Shown piece by piece: positions 1-12,200 of a stretch of DNA of 64,000 nucleotides. The first letter of the stretch is position 1, and the number at the start of each line of letters is the position of its first letter. Made by a program: the position numbers and the translations under genes. The stretch is taken from positions 9,756,806 through 9,820,805 of the forward strand of contig NC_092479.1 of the NCBI RefSeq assembly GCF_047495875.1, in the 5' to 3' direction. The notes under the pieces are model-generated. The model was given only the letters and a program-made list of their open reading frames with translations. It was not told the DNA's origin and searched no databases. The stretch is from Pithys albifrons albifrons (taxonomy: Eukaryota; Chordata; Aves; Passeriformes; Thamnophilidae).

Positions 1-368
1 CTGCCAGGAAAAAAGGGCCAGGACAGAAAGCGATTGCTCCTTTTCTAGGGTCAATAGGGCCCCATCATTGGCACCTGAGAGCCAAAGGCTGCCGCCTTTT
101 CCCTGGGCGCAAAGCTCGACGGCGCGGGCCACGTGCAGGTCCGGGAAAGTGCCATTTTTCAGCCCAGAATCCCGGACGGACGAAGATTCCTGCCAGGAAA
201 AAAGGGCCAGGACAGAAAGCGATTGCTCCTTTTCTAGGGTCAATAGGGCCCCATCATTGGCACCTGAGAGCCAAAGGCTGCCGCCTTTTCCCTGGGCGCA
301 AAGCTCGACGGCGCGGGCCACGTGCAGGTCCGGGAAAGTGCCATTTTTCAGCCCAGAATTCCGGACGG

Positions 369-3300
369 ATGAAGATTCCTGCCAGGAAAAAAGGGCCAGG
401 ACAGAAAGCGATTGCTCCTCTTCTAAGGTCAATAGGGCCCCATCATTGGCACCTGAGAGCCAAAGGCTGCCGCCTTTTCCCTGGGCGCAAAGCTCGACGG
501 CGCGGGCCACGTGCAGGTCCGGGAAAGTGCCATTTTTCAGCCCAGAATTCCGGACGGACGAAGATTGCTGCCAGGAAAAAAGGGCCAGGACAGAAAGCCA
601 TTGCTCCTTTTCTAGGGTCAATAGGGCCCCATCATTGGCACCTGAGAGCCAAAGGCTGCCGCCTTTTCCCTGGGCGCAAAGCTCGACGGCGCGGGCCACG
701 TGCAGGTCCGGGAAAGTGCCATTTTTCAGCCCAGAATTCCGGACGGACGAAGATTGCTGCCAGGAAAAAAGGGCCAGGACAGAAAGCCATTGCTCCTTTT
801 CTAGGGTCAATAGGGCCCCATCATTGGCACCCGAGAGCCAAAGGCTGCCGCCTTTTCCCTGGGCGCAAAGCTCGACGGCGCGGGCCACGTGCAGGTCCGG
901 GAAAGTGCCATTTTTCAGCCCGGAATTCCGGACGGACGAAGATTCCTGCCAGGAAAAAAGGGCCAGGACAGAAAGCGATTGCTCCTTTTCTAGGGTCAAT
1001 AGGGCCCCATCATTGGCACCTGAGAGCCAAAGGCTGCCGCCTTTTCCCTGGGCGCAAAGCTCGACGGCGCGGGCCACGTGCAGGTCCGGGAAAGTGCCAT
1101 TTTTCAGCCCAGAATTCCGGACGGACGAAGATTCCTGCCAGGAAAAGAGAGCCAGGACAGAAAGCGATTGCTCCTTTTCTAGAGTCAATAGGGCCCCATC
1201 ATTGGCACCTGAGAGCCAAAGGCTGCCGCCTTTTCCCTGGGCGCAAAGCTCGACGGCGCGGGCCACGTGCAGGTCCGGGAAAGTGCCATTTTTCAGCCCA
1301 GAATTCCGGACGGACGAAGATTGCTGCCAGGAAAAAAGGGCCAGGACAGAAAGCGATTGCTCCTTTTCTAGGGTCAATAGGGCCCCATCATTGGCACCTG
1401 AGAGCCAAAGGCTGCCGCCTTTTCCCTGGGCGCAAAGCTCGACGGCGCGGGCCACGTGCAGGTCCGGGAAAGTGCCATTTTTCAGCCCAGAATTCCGGAC
1501 GGACGAAGATTGCTGCCAGGAAAAAAGGGCCAGGACAGAAAGCGATTGCTCCTTTTCTAGGGTCAATAGGGCCCCATCATTGGCACCTGAGAGCCAAAGG
1601 CTGCCGCCTTTTCCCTGGGCGCAAAGCTCGACGGCGCGGGCCACGTGCAGGTCCGGGAAAGTGTCATTTTTCAGCCCAGAATTCCGGACGGACGAAGATT
1701 CCTGCCAGGAAAAAAGGGCCAGGACAGAAAGCGATTGCTCCTTTTCTAGGGTCAATAGGGCCCCATCATTGGCACCTGAGAGCCAAAGGCTGCCGCCGTT
1801 TCCCTGGGTGCAAAGCTCGACGACGCGGGCCACGTGCAGGTCCGGGAAAGTGCCATTTTTCAGCCCAGAATTCCGGACGGACGAAGATTGCTGCCAGGAA
1901 AAAAGGGCCAGGACAGAAAGCGATTGCTCCTTTTCTAGGGTCAATAGGGCCCCATCATTGGCACCTGAGAGCCAAAGGCTGCCGCCTTTTCCCTGGGCGC
2001 AAAGCTCGACGGCGCGGGCCACGTGCAGGTCCGGGAAAGTGCCATTTTTCAGCCCAGAATTCCGGACGGAAGAAGATTGCTGCCAGGAAAAAAGGGCCAG
2101 GACAGAAAGCGATTGCTCCTTTTCTAGGGTCAATAGGGCCCCATCATTGGCACCTGAGAGCCAAAGGCTGCCGCCTTTTCCCTGGGCGCAAAGCTCGACG
2201 GCGCGGGCCACGTGCAGGTCCGGGAAAGTGTCATTTTTCAGCCCAGAATTCCGGACGGACGAAGATTGCTGCCAGGAAAAAAGGGCCAGGACAGAAAGCG
2301 ATTGCTCCTTTTCTAGGGTCAATAGGGCCCCATCATTGGCACCTGAGAGCCAAAGGCTGCCGCCTTTTCCCTGGGCGTAAAGCTCGACGGCGCGGGCCAC
2401 GTGCAGGTCCGGGAAAGTGCCATTTTTCAGCCCAGAATTCCGGACGGACGAAGATTGCTGCCAGGAAAAGAGAGCCAGGACAGAAAGCGATTGCTCCTTT
2501 TCTAGGGTCAATAGGGCCCCATCATTGGCACCTGAGAGCCAAAGGCTGCCGCCTTTTCCCTGGGCGCAAAGCTCGACGGCGCGGGCCACGTGCAGGTCCG
2601 GGAAAGTGCCATTTTTCAGCCCAGAATTCCGGACGGACGAAGATTCCTGCCAGGAAAAGAGAGCCAGGACAGAAAGCGATTGCTCCTTTTCTAGGGTCAA
2701 TAGGGCCCCATCATTGGCACCTGAGAGCCAAAGGCTGCCGCCTTTTCCCTGGGCGCAAAGCTCGACAGCGCGGGCCACGTGCAGGTCCGGGAAAGTGCCA
2801 TTTTTCAGCCCAGAATTCCGGACGGACGAAGATTGCTGCCAGGAGAAAAGGGCCAGGACAGAAAGCGATTGCTCCTTTTCTAGAGTCAATAGGGCCCCAT
2901 CATTGGCACCTGAGAGCCAAAGGCTGCCGCCTTTTCCCTGGGCGCAAAGCTCGACGGCGCGGGCCACGTGCAGGTCCGGGAAAGTGCCATTTTTCAGCCC
3001 AGAATTCCGGACGGACGAAGATTGCTGCCAGGAAAAAAGGGCCAGGACAGAAAGCGATTGCTCCTTTTCTAGGGTCAATAGGGCCCCATCATTGGCACCT
3101 GAGAGCCAAAGGCTGCCGCCTTTTCCCTGGGCGCAAAGCTCGACGGCGCGGGCCACGTGCAGGTCCGGGAAAGTGCCATTTTTCAGCCCAGAATTCCGGA
3201 CGGACGAAGATTCCTGCCAGGAAAAAAGGGCCAGGACAGAAAGCGATTGCTCCTTTTCTAGGGTCAATAGGGCCCCATCATTGGCACCTGAGAGCCAAAG

Positions 3301-3959
3301 GCTGCCGCCTTTTCCCTGGGCGCAAAGCTCGACGGCGCGGGCCACGTGCAGGTCCGGGAAAGTGCCATTTTTCAGCCTAGAATTCCAGACGGACGAAGAT
3401 TCCTGCCAGGAAAAAAGGGCCAGGACAGAAAGCGATTGCTCCTTTTCTAGGGTCAATAGGGCCCCATCATTGGCACCTGAGAGCCAAAGGCTGCCGCCTT
3501 TTCCCTGGGCGCAAAGCTCGACGGCGCGGGCCACGTGCAGGTCCGGGAAATTGCCATTTTTCAGCCCAGAATCCCGGACGGACGAAGATTCCTGCCAGGA
3601 AAAAAGGGCCAGGACAGAAAGCGATTGCTCCTTTTCTAGGGTCAATAGGGCCCCATCATTGGCACCTGAGAGCCAAAGGCTGCCGCCTTTTCCCTGGGCG
3701 CAAAGCTCGACGGCGCGGGCCACGTGCAGGTCCGGGAAAGTGCCATTTTTCAGCCCAGAATCCCGGACGGACGAAGATTCCTGCCAGGAAAAAAGGGCCA
3801 GGACAGAAAGCGATTGCTCCTTTTCTAGGGTCAATAGGGCCCCATCATTGGCACCTGAGAGCCAAAGGCTGCCGCCTTTTCCCTGGGCGCAAAGCTCGAC
3901 GGCGCGGGCCACGTGCAGGTCCGGGAAAGTGCCATTTTTCAGCCCAGAATTCCGGACGG
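369..3959. repeat. Array A higher-order unit, 19 monomers
   Basis: This 3591-bp unit (19 x 189) is bounded by a marker monomer carrying GGATGAAG (CpG lost in GGACGAAG), followed by CTCCTCTTCTAAGG in place of the usual CTCCTTTTCTAGGG. The same marker monomer recurs at 3960. It is preceded by monomers with AATCCC instead of the EcoRI site and followed by two monomers with AAGCCATTG instead of AAGCGATTG. The order of variants is therefore repeated, not just the monomer. Inside the unit lie the GTTTCCCTGGGTG variant (around 1798) and GGCGTAAAG (around 2375), which also mark the higher-order units of array B. Confidence 0.75.
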
Positions 3960-6900
3960 ATGAAGATTCCTGCCAGGAAAAAAGGGCCAGGACAGAAAGC
4001 GATTGCTCCTCTTCTAAGGTCAATAGGGCCCCATCATTGGCACCTGAGAGCCAAAGGCTGCCGCCTTTTCCCTGGGCGCAAAGCTCGACGGCGCGGGCCA
4101 CGTGCAGGTCCGGGAAAGTGCCATTTTTCAGCCCAGAATTCCGGACGGACGAAGATTGCTGCCAGGAAAAAAGGGCCAGGACAGAAAGCCATTGCTCCTT
4201 TTCTAGGGTCAATAGGGCCCCATCATTGGCACCTGAGAGCCAAAGGCTGCCGCCTTTTCCCTGGGCGCAAAGCTCGACGGCGCGGGCCACGTGCAGGTCC
4301 GGGAAAGTGCCATTTTTCAGCCCAGAATTCCGGACGGACGAAGATTGCTGCCAGGAAAAAAGGGCCAGGACAGAAAGCCATTGCTCCTTTTCTAGGGTCA
4401 ATAGGGCCCCATCATTGGCACCCGAGAGCCAAAGGCTGCCGCCTTTTCCCTGGGCGCAAAGCTCGACGGCGCGGGCCACGTGCAGGTCCGGGAAAGTGCC
4501 ATTTTTCAGCCCAGAATTCCGGACGGACGAAGATTGCTGCCAGGAAAAAAGGGCCAGGACAGAAAGCGATTGCTCCTTTTCTAGGGTCAATAGGGCCCCA
4601 TCATTGGCACCTGAGAGCCAAAGGCTGCCGCCTTTTCCCTGGGCGCAAAGCTCGACGGCGCGGGCCACGTGCAGGTCCGGGAAAGTGCCATTTTTCAGCC
4701 CAGAATTCCGGACGGACGAAGATTGCTGCCAGGAAAAAAGGGCCAGGACAGAAAGCGATTGCTCCTTTTCTAGGGTCAATAGGGCCCCATCATTGGCACC
4801 TGAGAGCCAAAGGCTGCCGCCTTTTCCCTGGGCGCAAAGCTCGACGGCGCGGGCCACGTGCAGGTCCGGGAAAGTGCCATTTTTCAGCCCAGAATTCCGG
4901 ACGGACGAAGATTGCTGCCAGGAAAAAAGGGCCAGGACAGAAAGCCATTGCTCCTTTTCTAGGGTCAATAGGGCCCCATCATTGGCACCTGAGAGCCAAA
5001 GGCTGCCGCCTTTTCCCTGGGCGCAAAGCTCGACGGCGCGGGCCACGTGCAGGTCCGGGAAAGTGCCATTTTTCAGCCCAGAATTCCGGACGGACGAAGA
5101 TTGCTGCCAGGAAAAAAGGGCCAGGACAGAAAGCCATTGCTCCTTTTCTAGGGTCAATAGGGCCCCATCATTGGCACCTGAGAGCCAAAGGCTGCCGCCT
5201 TTTCCCTGGGCGCAAAGCTCGACGGCGCGGGCCACGTGCAGGTCCGGGAAAGTGCCATTTTTCAGCCCAGAATTCCGGACGGACGAAGATTGCTGCCAGG
5301 AAAAAAGGGCCAGGACAGAAAGCCATTGCTCCTTTTCTAGGGTCAATAGGGCCCCATCATTGGCACCTGAGATCCAAAGGCTGCCGCCTTTTCCCTGGGC
5401 GCAAAGCTCGACGGCGCGGGCCACGTGCAGGTCCGGGAAAGTGCCATTTTTCAGCCCAGAATTCCGGACGGACGAAGATTGCTGCCAGGAAAAAAGGGCC
5501 AGGACAGAAAGCGATTGCTCCTTTTCTAGGGTCAATAGGGCCCCATCATTGGCACCTGAGAGCCAAAGGCTGCCGCCTTTTCCCTGGGCGCAAAGCTCGA
5601 CGGCGCGGGCCACGTGCAGGTCCGGGAAAGTGCCATTTTTCAGCCCAGAATTCCGGACGGACGAAGATTGCTGCCAGGAAAAAAGGGCCAGGACAGAAAG
5701 CCATTGCTCCTTTTCTAGGGTCAATAGGGCCCCATCATTGGCACCTGAGAGCCAAAGGCTGCCGCCTTTTCCCTGGGCGCAAAGCTCGACGGCGCGGGCC
5801 ACGTGCAGGTCCGGGAAAGTGCCATTTTTCAGCCCAGAATTCCGGACGGACGAAGATTCCTGCCAGGAAAAAAGGGCCAGGACAGAAAGCCATTGCTCCT
5901 TTTCTAGGGTCAATAGGGCCCCATCATTGGCACCTGAGAGCCAAAGGCTGCCGCCTTTTCCCTGGGCGCAAAGCTCGACGGCGCGGGCCACGTGCAGGTC
6001 CGGGAAAGTGCCATTTTTCGGCCCAGAATTCCGGACGGACGAAGATTCCTGCCAGGAAAAAAGGGCCAGGACAGAAAGCCATTGCTCCTTTTCTAGGGTC
6101 AATAGGGCCCCATCATTGGCACCTGAGATCCAAAGGCTGCCGCCTTTTCCCTGGGCGCAAAGCTCGACGGCGCGGGCCACGTGCAGGTCCGGGAAAGTGC
6201 CATTTTTCAGCCCAGAATTCCGGACGGACGAAGATTGCTGCCAGGAAAAAAGGGCCAGGACAGAAAGCGATTGCTCCTTTTCTAGGGTCAATAGGGCCCC
6301 ATCATTGGCACCCGAGAGCCAAAGGCTGCCGCCTTTTCCCTGGGCGCAAAGCTCGACGGCGCGGGCCACGTGCAGGTCCGGGAAAGTGCCATTTTTCAGC
6401 CTAGAATTCCGGACGGACGAATATTCCTGCCAGGAAAAAAGGGCCAGGACAGAAAGCGATTGCTCCTTTTCTAGGGTCAATAGGGCCCCATCATTGGCAC
6501 CTGAGAGCCAAAGGCTGCCGCCTTTTCCCTGGGCGCAAAGCTCGACGGCGCGGGCCACGTGCAGGTCCGGGAAAGTGCCATTTTTCAGCCCAGAATCCCG
6601 GACGGACGAAGATTCCTGCCAGGAAAAAAGGGCCAGGACAGAAAGCGATTGCTCCTTTTCTAGGGTCAATAGGGCCCCATCATTGGCACCTGAGAGCCAA
6701 AGGCTGCCGCCTTTTCCCTGGGCGCAAAGCTCGACGGCGCGGGCCACGTGCAGGTCCGGGAAAGTGCCATTTTTCAGCCCAGAATCCCGGACGGACGAAG
6801 ATTCCTGCCAGGAAAAAAGGGCCAGGACAGAAAGCGATTGCTCCTTTTCTAGGGTCAATAGGGCCCCATCATTGGCACCTGAGAGCCAAAGGCTGCCGCC

Positions 6901-6983
6901 TTTTCCCTGGGCGCAAAGCTCGACGGCGCGGGCCACGTGCAGGTCCGGGAAAGTGCCATTTTTCAGCCCAGAATTCCGGACGG
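3960..6983. repeat. Array A higher-order unit, 16 monomers
   Basis: The second unit of the array A higher-order pattern is 3024 bp (16 x 189), from the GGATGAAG/CTAAGG marker at 3960 to a related marker at 6984. The run CAGCCTAGAATTCC, two AATCCC monomers and then the GGATGAAG monomer occurs before 3960 and again before 6984 (CAGCCTAG near 3376 and 6400, exactly 3024 bp apart). It contains rare GAGATCC variants (5372, 6128) that recur at 8018 and 8963. The third marker (6984) has CTTTTCTAAGG, lacking the CTCTTC change, so it is older or converted. Confidence 0.72.
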
Positions 6984-9240
6984 ATGAAGATTCCTGCCAG
7001 GAAAAAAGGGCCAGGACAGAAAGCGATTGCTCCTTTTCTAAGGTCAATAGGGCCCCATCATTGGCACCTGAGAGCCAAAGGCTGCCGCCTTTTCCCTGGG
7101 CGCAAAGCTCGACGGCGCGGGCCACGTGCAGGTCCGGGAAAGTGCCATTTTTCAGCCCAGAATTCCGGACGGACGAAGATTGCTGCCAGGAAAAAAGGGC
7201 CAGGACAGAAAGCCATTGATCCTTTTCTAGGGTCAATAGGGCCCCATCATTGGCACCTGAGAGCCAAAGGCTGCCGCCTTTTCCCTGGGCGCAAAGCTCG
7301 ACGGCGCGGGCCACGTGCAGGTCCGGGAAAGTGCCATTTTTCAGCCCAGAATTCCGGACGGACGAAGATTGCTGCCAGGAAAAAAGGGCCAGGACAGAAA
7401 GCGATTGCTCCTTTTCTAGGGTCAATAGGGCCCCATCATTGGCACCCGAGAGCCAAAGGCTGCCGCCTTTTCCCTTGGCGCAAAGCTCGACGGCGCGGGC
7501 CACGTGCAGGTCCGGGAAAGTGCCATTTTTCAGCCCAGAATTCCGGACGGACGAAGATTGCTGCCAGGAAAAAAGGGCCAGGACAGAAAGCCATTGCTCC
7601 TTTTCTAGGGTCAATAGGGCCCCATCATTGGCACCTGAGAGCCAAAGGCTGCCGCCTTTTCCCTGGGCGCAAAGCTCGACGGCGCGGGCCACGTGCAGGT
7701 CCGGGAAAGTGCCATTTTTCAGCCCAGAATTCCGGACGGACGAAGATTGCTGCCAGGAAAAAAGGGCCAGGACAGAAAGCCATTGCTCCTTTTCTAGGGT
7801 CAATAGGGCCCCATCATTGGCACCTGAGAGCCAAAGGCTGCCGCCTTTTCCCTGGGCGCAAAGCTCGACGGCGCGGGCCACGTGCAGGTCCGGGAAAGTG
7901 CCATTTTTCAGCCCAGAATTCCGGACGGACGAAGATTGCTGCCAGGAAAAAAGGGCCAGGACAGAAAGCCATTGCTCCTTTTCTAGGGTCAATAGGGCCC
8001 CATCATTGGCACCTGAGATCCAAAGGCTGCCGCCTTTTCCCTGGGCGCAAAGCTCGACGGCGCGGGCCACGTGCAGGTCCGGGAAAGTGCCATTTTTCAG
8101 CCCAGAATTCCGGACGGACGAAGATTGCTGCCAGGAAAAAAGGGCCAGGACAGAAAGCGATTGCTCCTTTTCTAAGGTCAATAGGGCCCCATCATTGGCA
8201 CCTGAGAGCCAAAGGCTGCCGCCTTTTCCCTGGGCGCAAAGCTCGACGGCGCGGGCCACGTGCAGGTCCGGGAAAGTGCCATTTTTCAGCCCAGAATTCC
8301 GGACGGACGAAGATTGCTGCCAGGAAAAAAGGGCCAGGACAGAAAGCCATTGCTCCTTTTCTAGGGTCAATAGGGCCCCATCATTGGCACCTGAGAGCCA
8401 AAGGCTGCCGCCTTTTCCCTGGGCGCAAAGCTCGACGGCGCGGGCCACGTGCAGGTCCGGGAAAGTGCCATTTTTCAGCCCAGAATTCCGGACGGACGAA
8501 GATTGCTGCCAGGAAAAAAGGGCCAGGACAGAAAGCGATTGCTCCTTTTCTAGGGTCAATAGGGCCCCATCATTGGCACCTGAGAGCCAAAGGCTGCCGC
8601 CTTTTCCCTGGGCGCAAAGCTCGACGGCGCGGGCCACGTGCAGGTCCGGGAAAGTGCCATTTTTCAGCCCAGAATTCCGGACGGACGAAGATTGCTGCCA
8701 GGAAAAAAGGGCCAGGACAGAAAGCGATTGCTCCTTTTCTAGGGTCAATAGGGCCCCATCATTGGCACCTGAGAGCCAAAGGCTGCCGCCTTTTCCCTGG
8801 GCGCAAAGCTCGACGGCGCGGGCCACGTGCAGGTCCGGGAAAGTGCCATTTTTCAGCCCAGAATTCCGGACGGACGAAGATTGCTGCCAGGAAAAAAGGG
8901 CCAGGACAGAAAGCCATTGCTCCTTTTCTAGGGTCAATAGGGCCCCATCATTGGCACCTGAGATCCAAAGGCTGCCGCCTTTTCCCTGGGCGCAAAGCTC
9001 GACGGCGCGGGCCACGTGCAGGTCCGGGAAAGTGCCATTTTTCAGCCCAGAATTCCGGACGGACGAAGATTGCTGCCAGGAAAAAAGGGCCAGGACAGAA
9101 AGCGATTGCTCCTTTTCTAGGGTCAATAGGGCCCCATCATTGGCACCTGAGAGCCAAAGGCTGCCGCCTTTTCCCTGGGCGCAAAGCTCGACGGCGCGGG
9201 CCACGTGCAGGTCCGGGAAAGTGCCATTTTTCAGCCCAGA

Positions 9241-12200
9241 ATTCCGGGTGGACGAAGATTGCTGCCAGGAAAAAAGGGCCAGGACAGAAAGCCATTGCTC
9301 CTTTTCTAGGGTCAATAGGGCCCCATCATTGGCACCTGAGAGCCAAAGGCTGCCGCCTTTTCCATGGGCGCAAAGCTCGACGGCGCGGGCCACGTGCAGG
9401 TCCGGGAAAGTGCCATTTTTCAGCCCAGAATTCCGGACGGACGAAGATTGCTGCCAGGAATAAAGGGCCAGGACAGAAAGCCATTGCTCCTTTTCTAGGG
9501 TCAATAGGGCCCCATCATTGGCACCTGAGAGCCAAAGGCTGCCGCCTTTTCCCTGGGCGCAAAGCTCGACGGCGCGGGCCACGTGCAGGTCCGGGAAAGT
9601 GCCATTTTTCAGCCCAGAATTCCGGACGGACGAAGATTGCTGCCAGGAGAAAAGGGCCAGGACTGAAAGCGATTGCTCCTTTTCTAGGGTCAATAGGGCC
9701 CCATCATTGGCACCTGAGAGCCAAAGGCTGCCGCCTTTTCCCTGGGCGCAAAGCTCGACGGCGCGGGCCACGTGCAGGTCCGGGAAAGTGCCATTTTTCA
9801 GCCCAGAATTCCGGACGGACGAAGATTGCTGCCAGGAAAAAAGGGCCAGGACAGAAAGCCATTGCTCCTTTTCTAGGGTCAATAGGGCCCCATCATTGGC
9901 ACCTGAGAGCCAAAGGCTGCCGCCTTTTCCCTGGGCGCAAAGCTCGACGGCGCGGGCCACGTGCAGGTCCGGGAAAGTGCCATTTTTCAGCCCAGAATTC
10001 CGGACGGACGAAGATTGCTGCCAGGAAAAAAGGGCCAGGACAGAAAGCGATTGCTCCTTTTCTAGGGTCAATAGGGCCCCATCATTGGCACCCGAGAGCC
10101 AAAGGCTGCCGCCTTTTCCCTGGGCGCAAAGCTCGACGGCGCGGGCCACGTGCAGGTCCGGGAAAGTGCCATTTTTCAGCCCACAATTCCAGATGGACGA
10201 AGATTCCTGCCAGGGAAAAGGTGCCAGGACAGAAAGCGATTGTTCCTTTTCTAGGGTTAATGGGGCCCCATCATTGGCACCTGAGAGCCAAAGGCTGCCG
10301 CCTTTTCCCTGGGCGCAAAGCTCGACGGCGCGGGCCACGTGCAGGTCCGGGAAAGTGCCATTTTTCAGCCCAGAATTCCGGACGGACGAAGATTGCTGCT
10401 AGGAAAAAAGGGCCAGGACAGAAAGCAATTGCTCCTTTTCTAGGGTCAATAGGGCCCCATCATTGGCACCTGAGAGCCAAAGGCTGCCGCCTTTTCCCTG
10501 GGCGCAAAGCTCGACGGCGCGGGCCACGTGCAGGTCCGGGAAAGTGCCATTTTTCAGCCCAGAATTCCGGACGGACGAAGATTGCTGCCAGGAAAAAAGG
10601 GCCAGGACAGAAAGCCATTGCTCCTTTTCTAGGGTCAATAGGGCCCCATCATTGGCACCTGAGAGCCAAAGGCTGCCGCCTTTTCCCTGGGCGCAAAGCT
10701 CGACGGCGCGTGCCACGTGCAGGTCCGGGAAAGTGCCATTTTTCAGCCCAGAATTCCGGACGGACGAAGATTGCTGCCAGGAAAAAAGGGCCAGGACAGA
10801 AAGCGATTGCTCCTTTTCTAGGGTCAATAGGGCCCCATCATTGGCACCTGAGAGCCAAAGGCTGCCGCCTTTTCCCTGGGCGCAAAGCTCGACGGCGCGG
10901 GCCACGTGCAGGTCCGGGAAAGTGCCATTTTTCAGCCCAGAATCCCGGACGGACGAAGATTGCTGCCAGGAAAAAAGGGCCAGGACAGAAAGCGATTGCT
11001 CCTTTTCTAGGGTCAATAGGGCCCCATCATTGGCACCTGAGAGCCAAAGGCTGCCGCCTTTTCCCTGGGCGCAAAGCTCGACGGCGCGGGCCACGTGCAG
11101 GTCCGGGAAAGTGCCATTTTTCAGCCCAGAATTCCGGACGGACGAAGATTGCTGCCAGGAAAAAAGGGCCAGGACTGAAAGCGATTGCTCCTTTTCTAGG
11201 GTCAATAGGGCCCCATCATTGGCACTTGAGAGCCAAAGGCTGCCGCCTTTTCCCTGGGCGCAAAGCTCGACGGCGCGGGCCACGTGCAGGTCCGGGAAAG
11301 TGCCATTTTTCAGCCCAGAATTCCGGACGGACTAAGATTGCTGCCAGGAAAAAAGAGCCAGGACAGAATGCCATTGCTCCTTTTCTAGGGTCAATAGGGC
11401 CCCATCATTGGCACCTGAGAGCCAAAGGCTGCCGCCTTTTCCCTGGGCGCAAAGCTCGATGGCGCGGGCCACGTGCAGGTCCGGGAAAGTGCCATTTTTC
11501 AGCCCAGAATCCCGGACGGACGAAGATTGCTGCCAGGAAAAAAGGGTCAGGAGAGAAAGCGATTGCTCCTTTTCTAGGGTCAATAGGGCCCCATCATTGG
11601 CACCTGAGAGCCAAAGGCTGCCGCCTTTTCCCTGGGCGCAAAGCTCGACGTCGCGGGCCACGTGCAGGTCCGGGAAAGTGCCATTTTTCAGCCCAGAATT
11701 CCGGACGGACGAAGATTGCTGCCAGGAAAAAAGGGCCAGGACAGAAAGCCATTGCTCCTTTTCTAGGGTCAATAGGGCCCCATCATTGGCACCTGAGAGC
11801 CAAAGGCTGCCGCCTTTTCCCTGGGCGCAAAGCTCGACGGCGCGGGCCACGTGCAGGTCCGGGAAAGTGCCATTTTTCAGCCCAGAATTCCGGACGGACG
11901 AAGATTGCTGCCAGGAAAAAAGGGCCAGGACTGAAAGCGATTGCTCCTTTTCTAGGGTCAATAGGGCCCCATCATTGGCACCTGAGAGCCAAAGGCTGCC
12001 GCCTTTTCCCTGGGCGCAAAGCTCGACGGCGCGGGCCACGTGCAGGTCCGGGAAAGTGCCATTTTTCAGCCCAGAATTCCGGACGGACGAAGATTGCTGC
12101 CAGAATAAAAGGGCCAGGACAGAAATCGATTGCTCCTTTTCTGGGGTCAGTAGGGCCCCATCATTGGCACCTGAGAGCCAAAGGCTGCCGCCTTTTCCCT

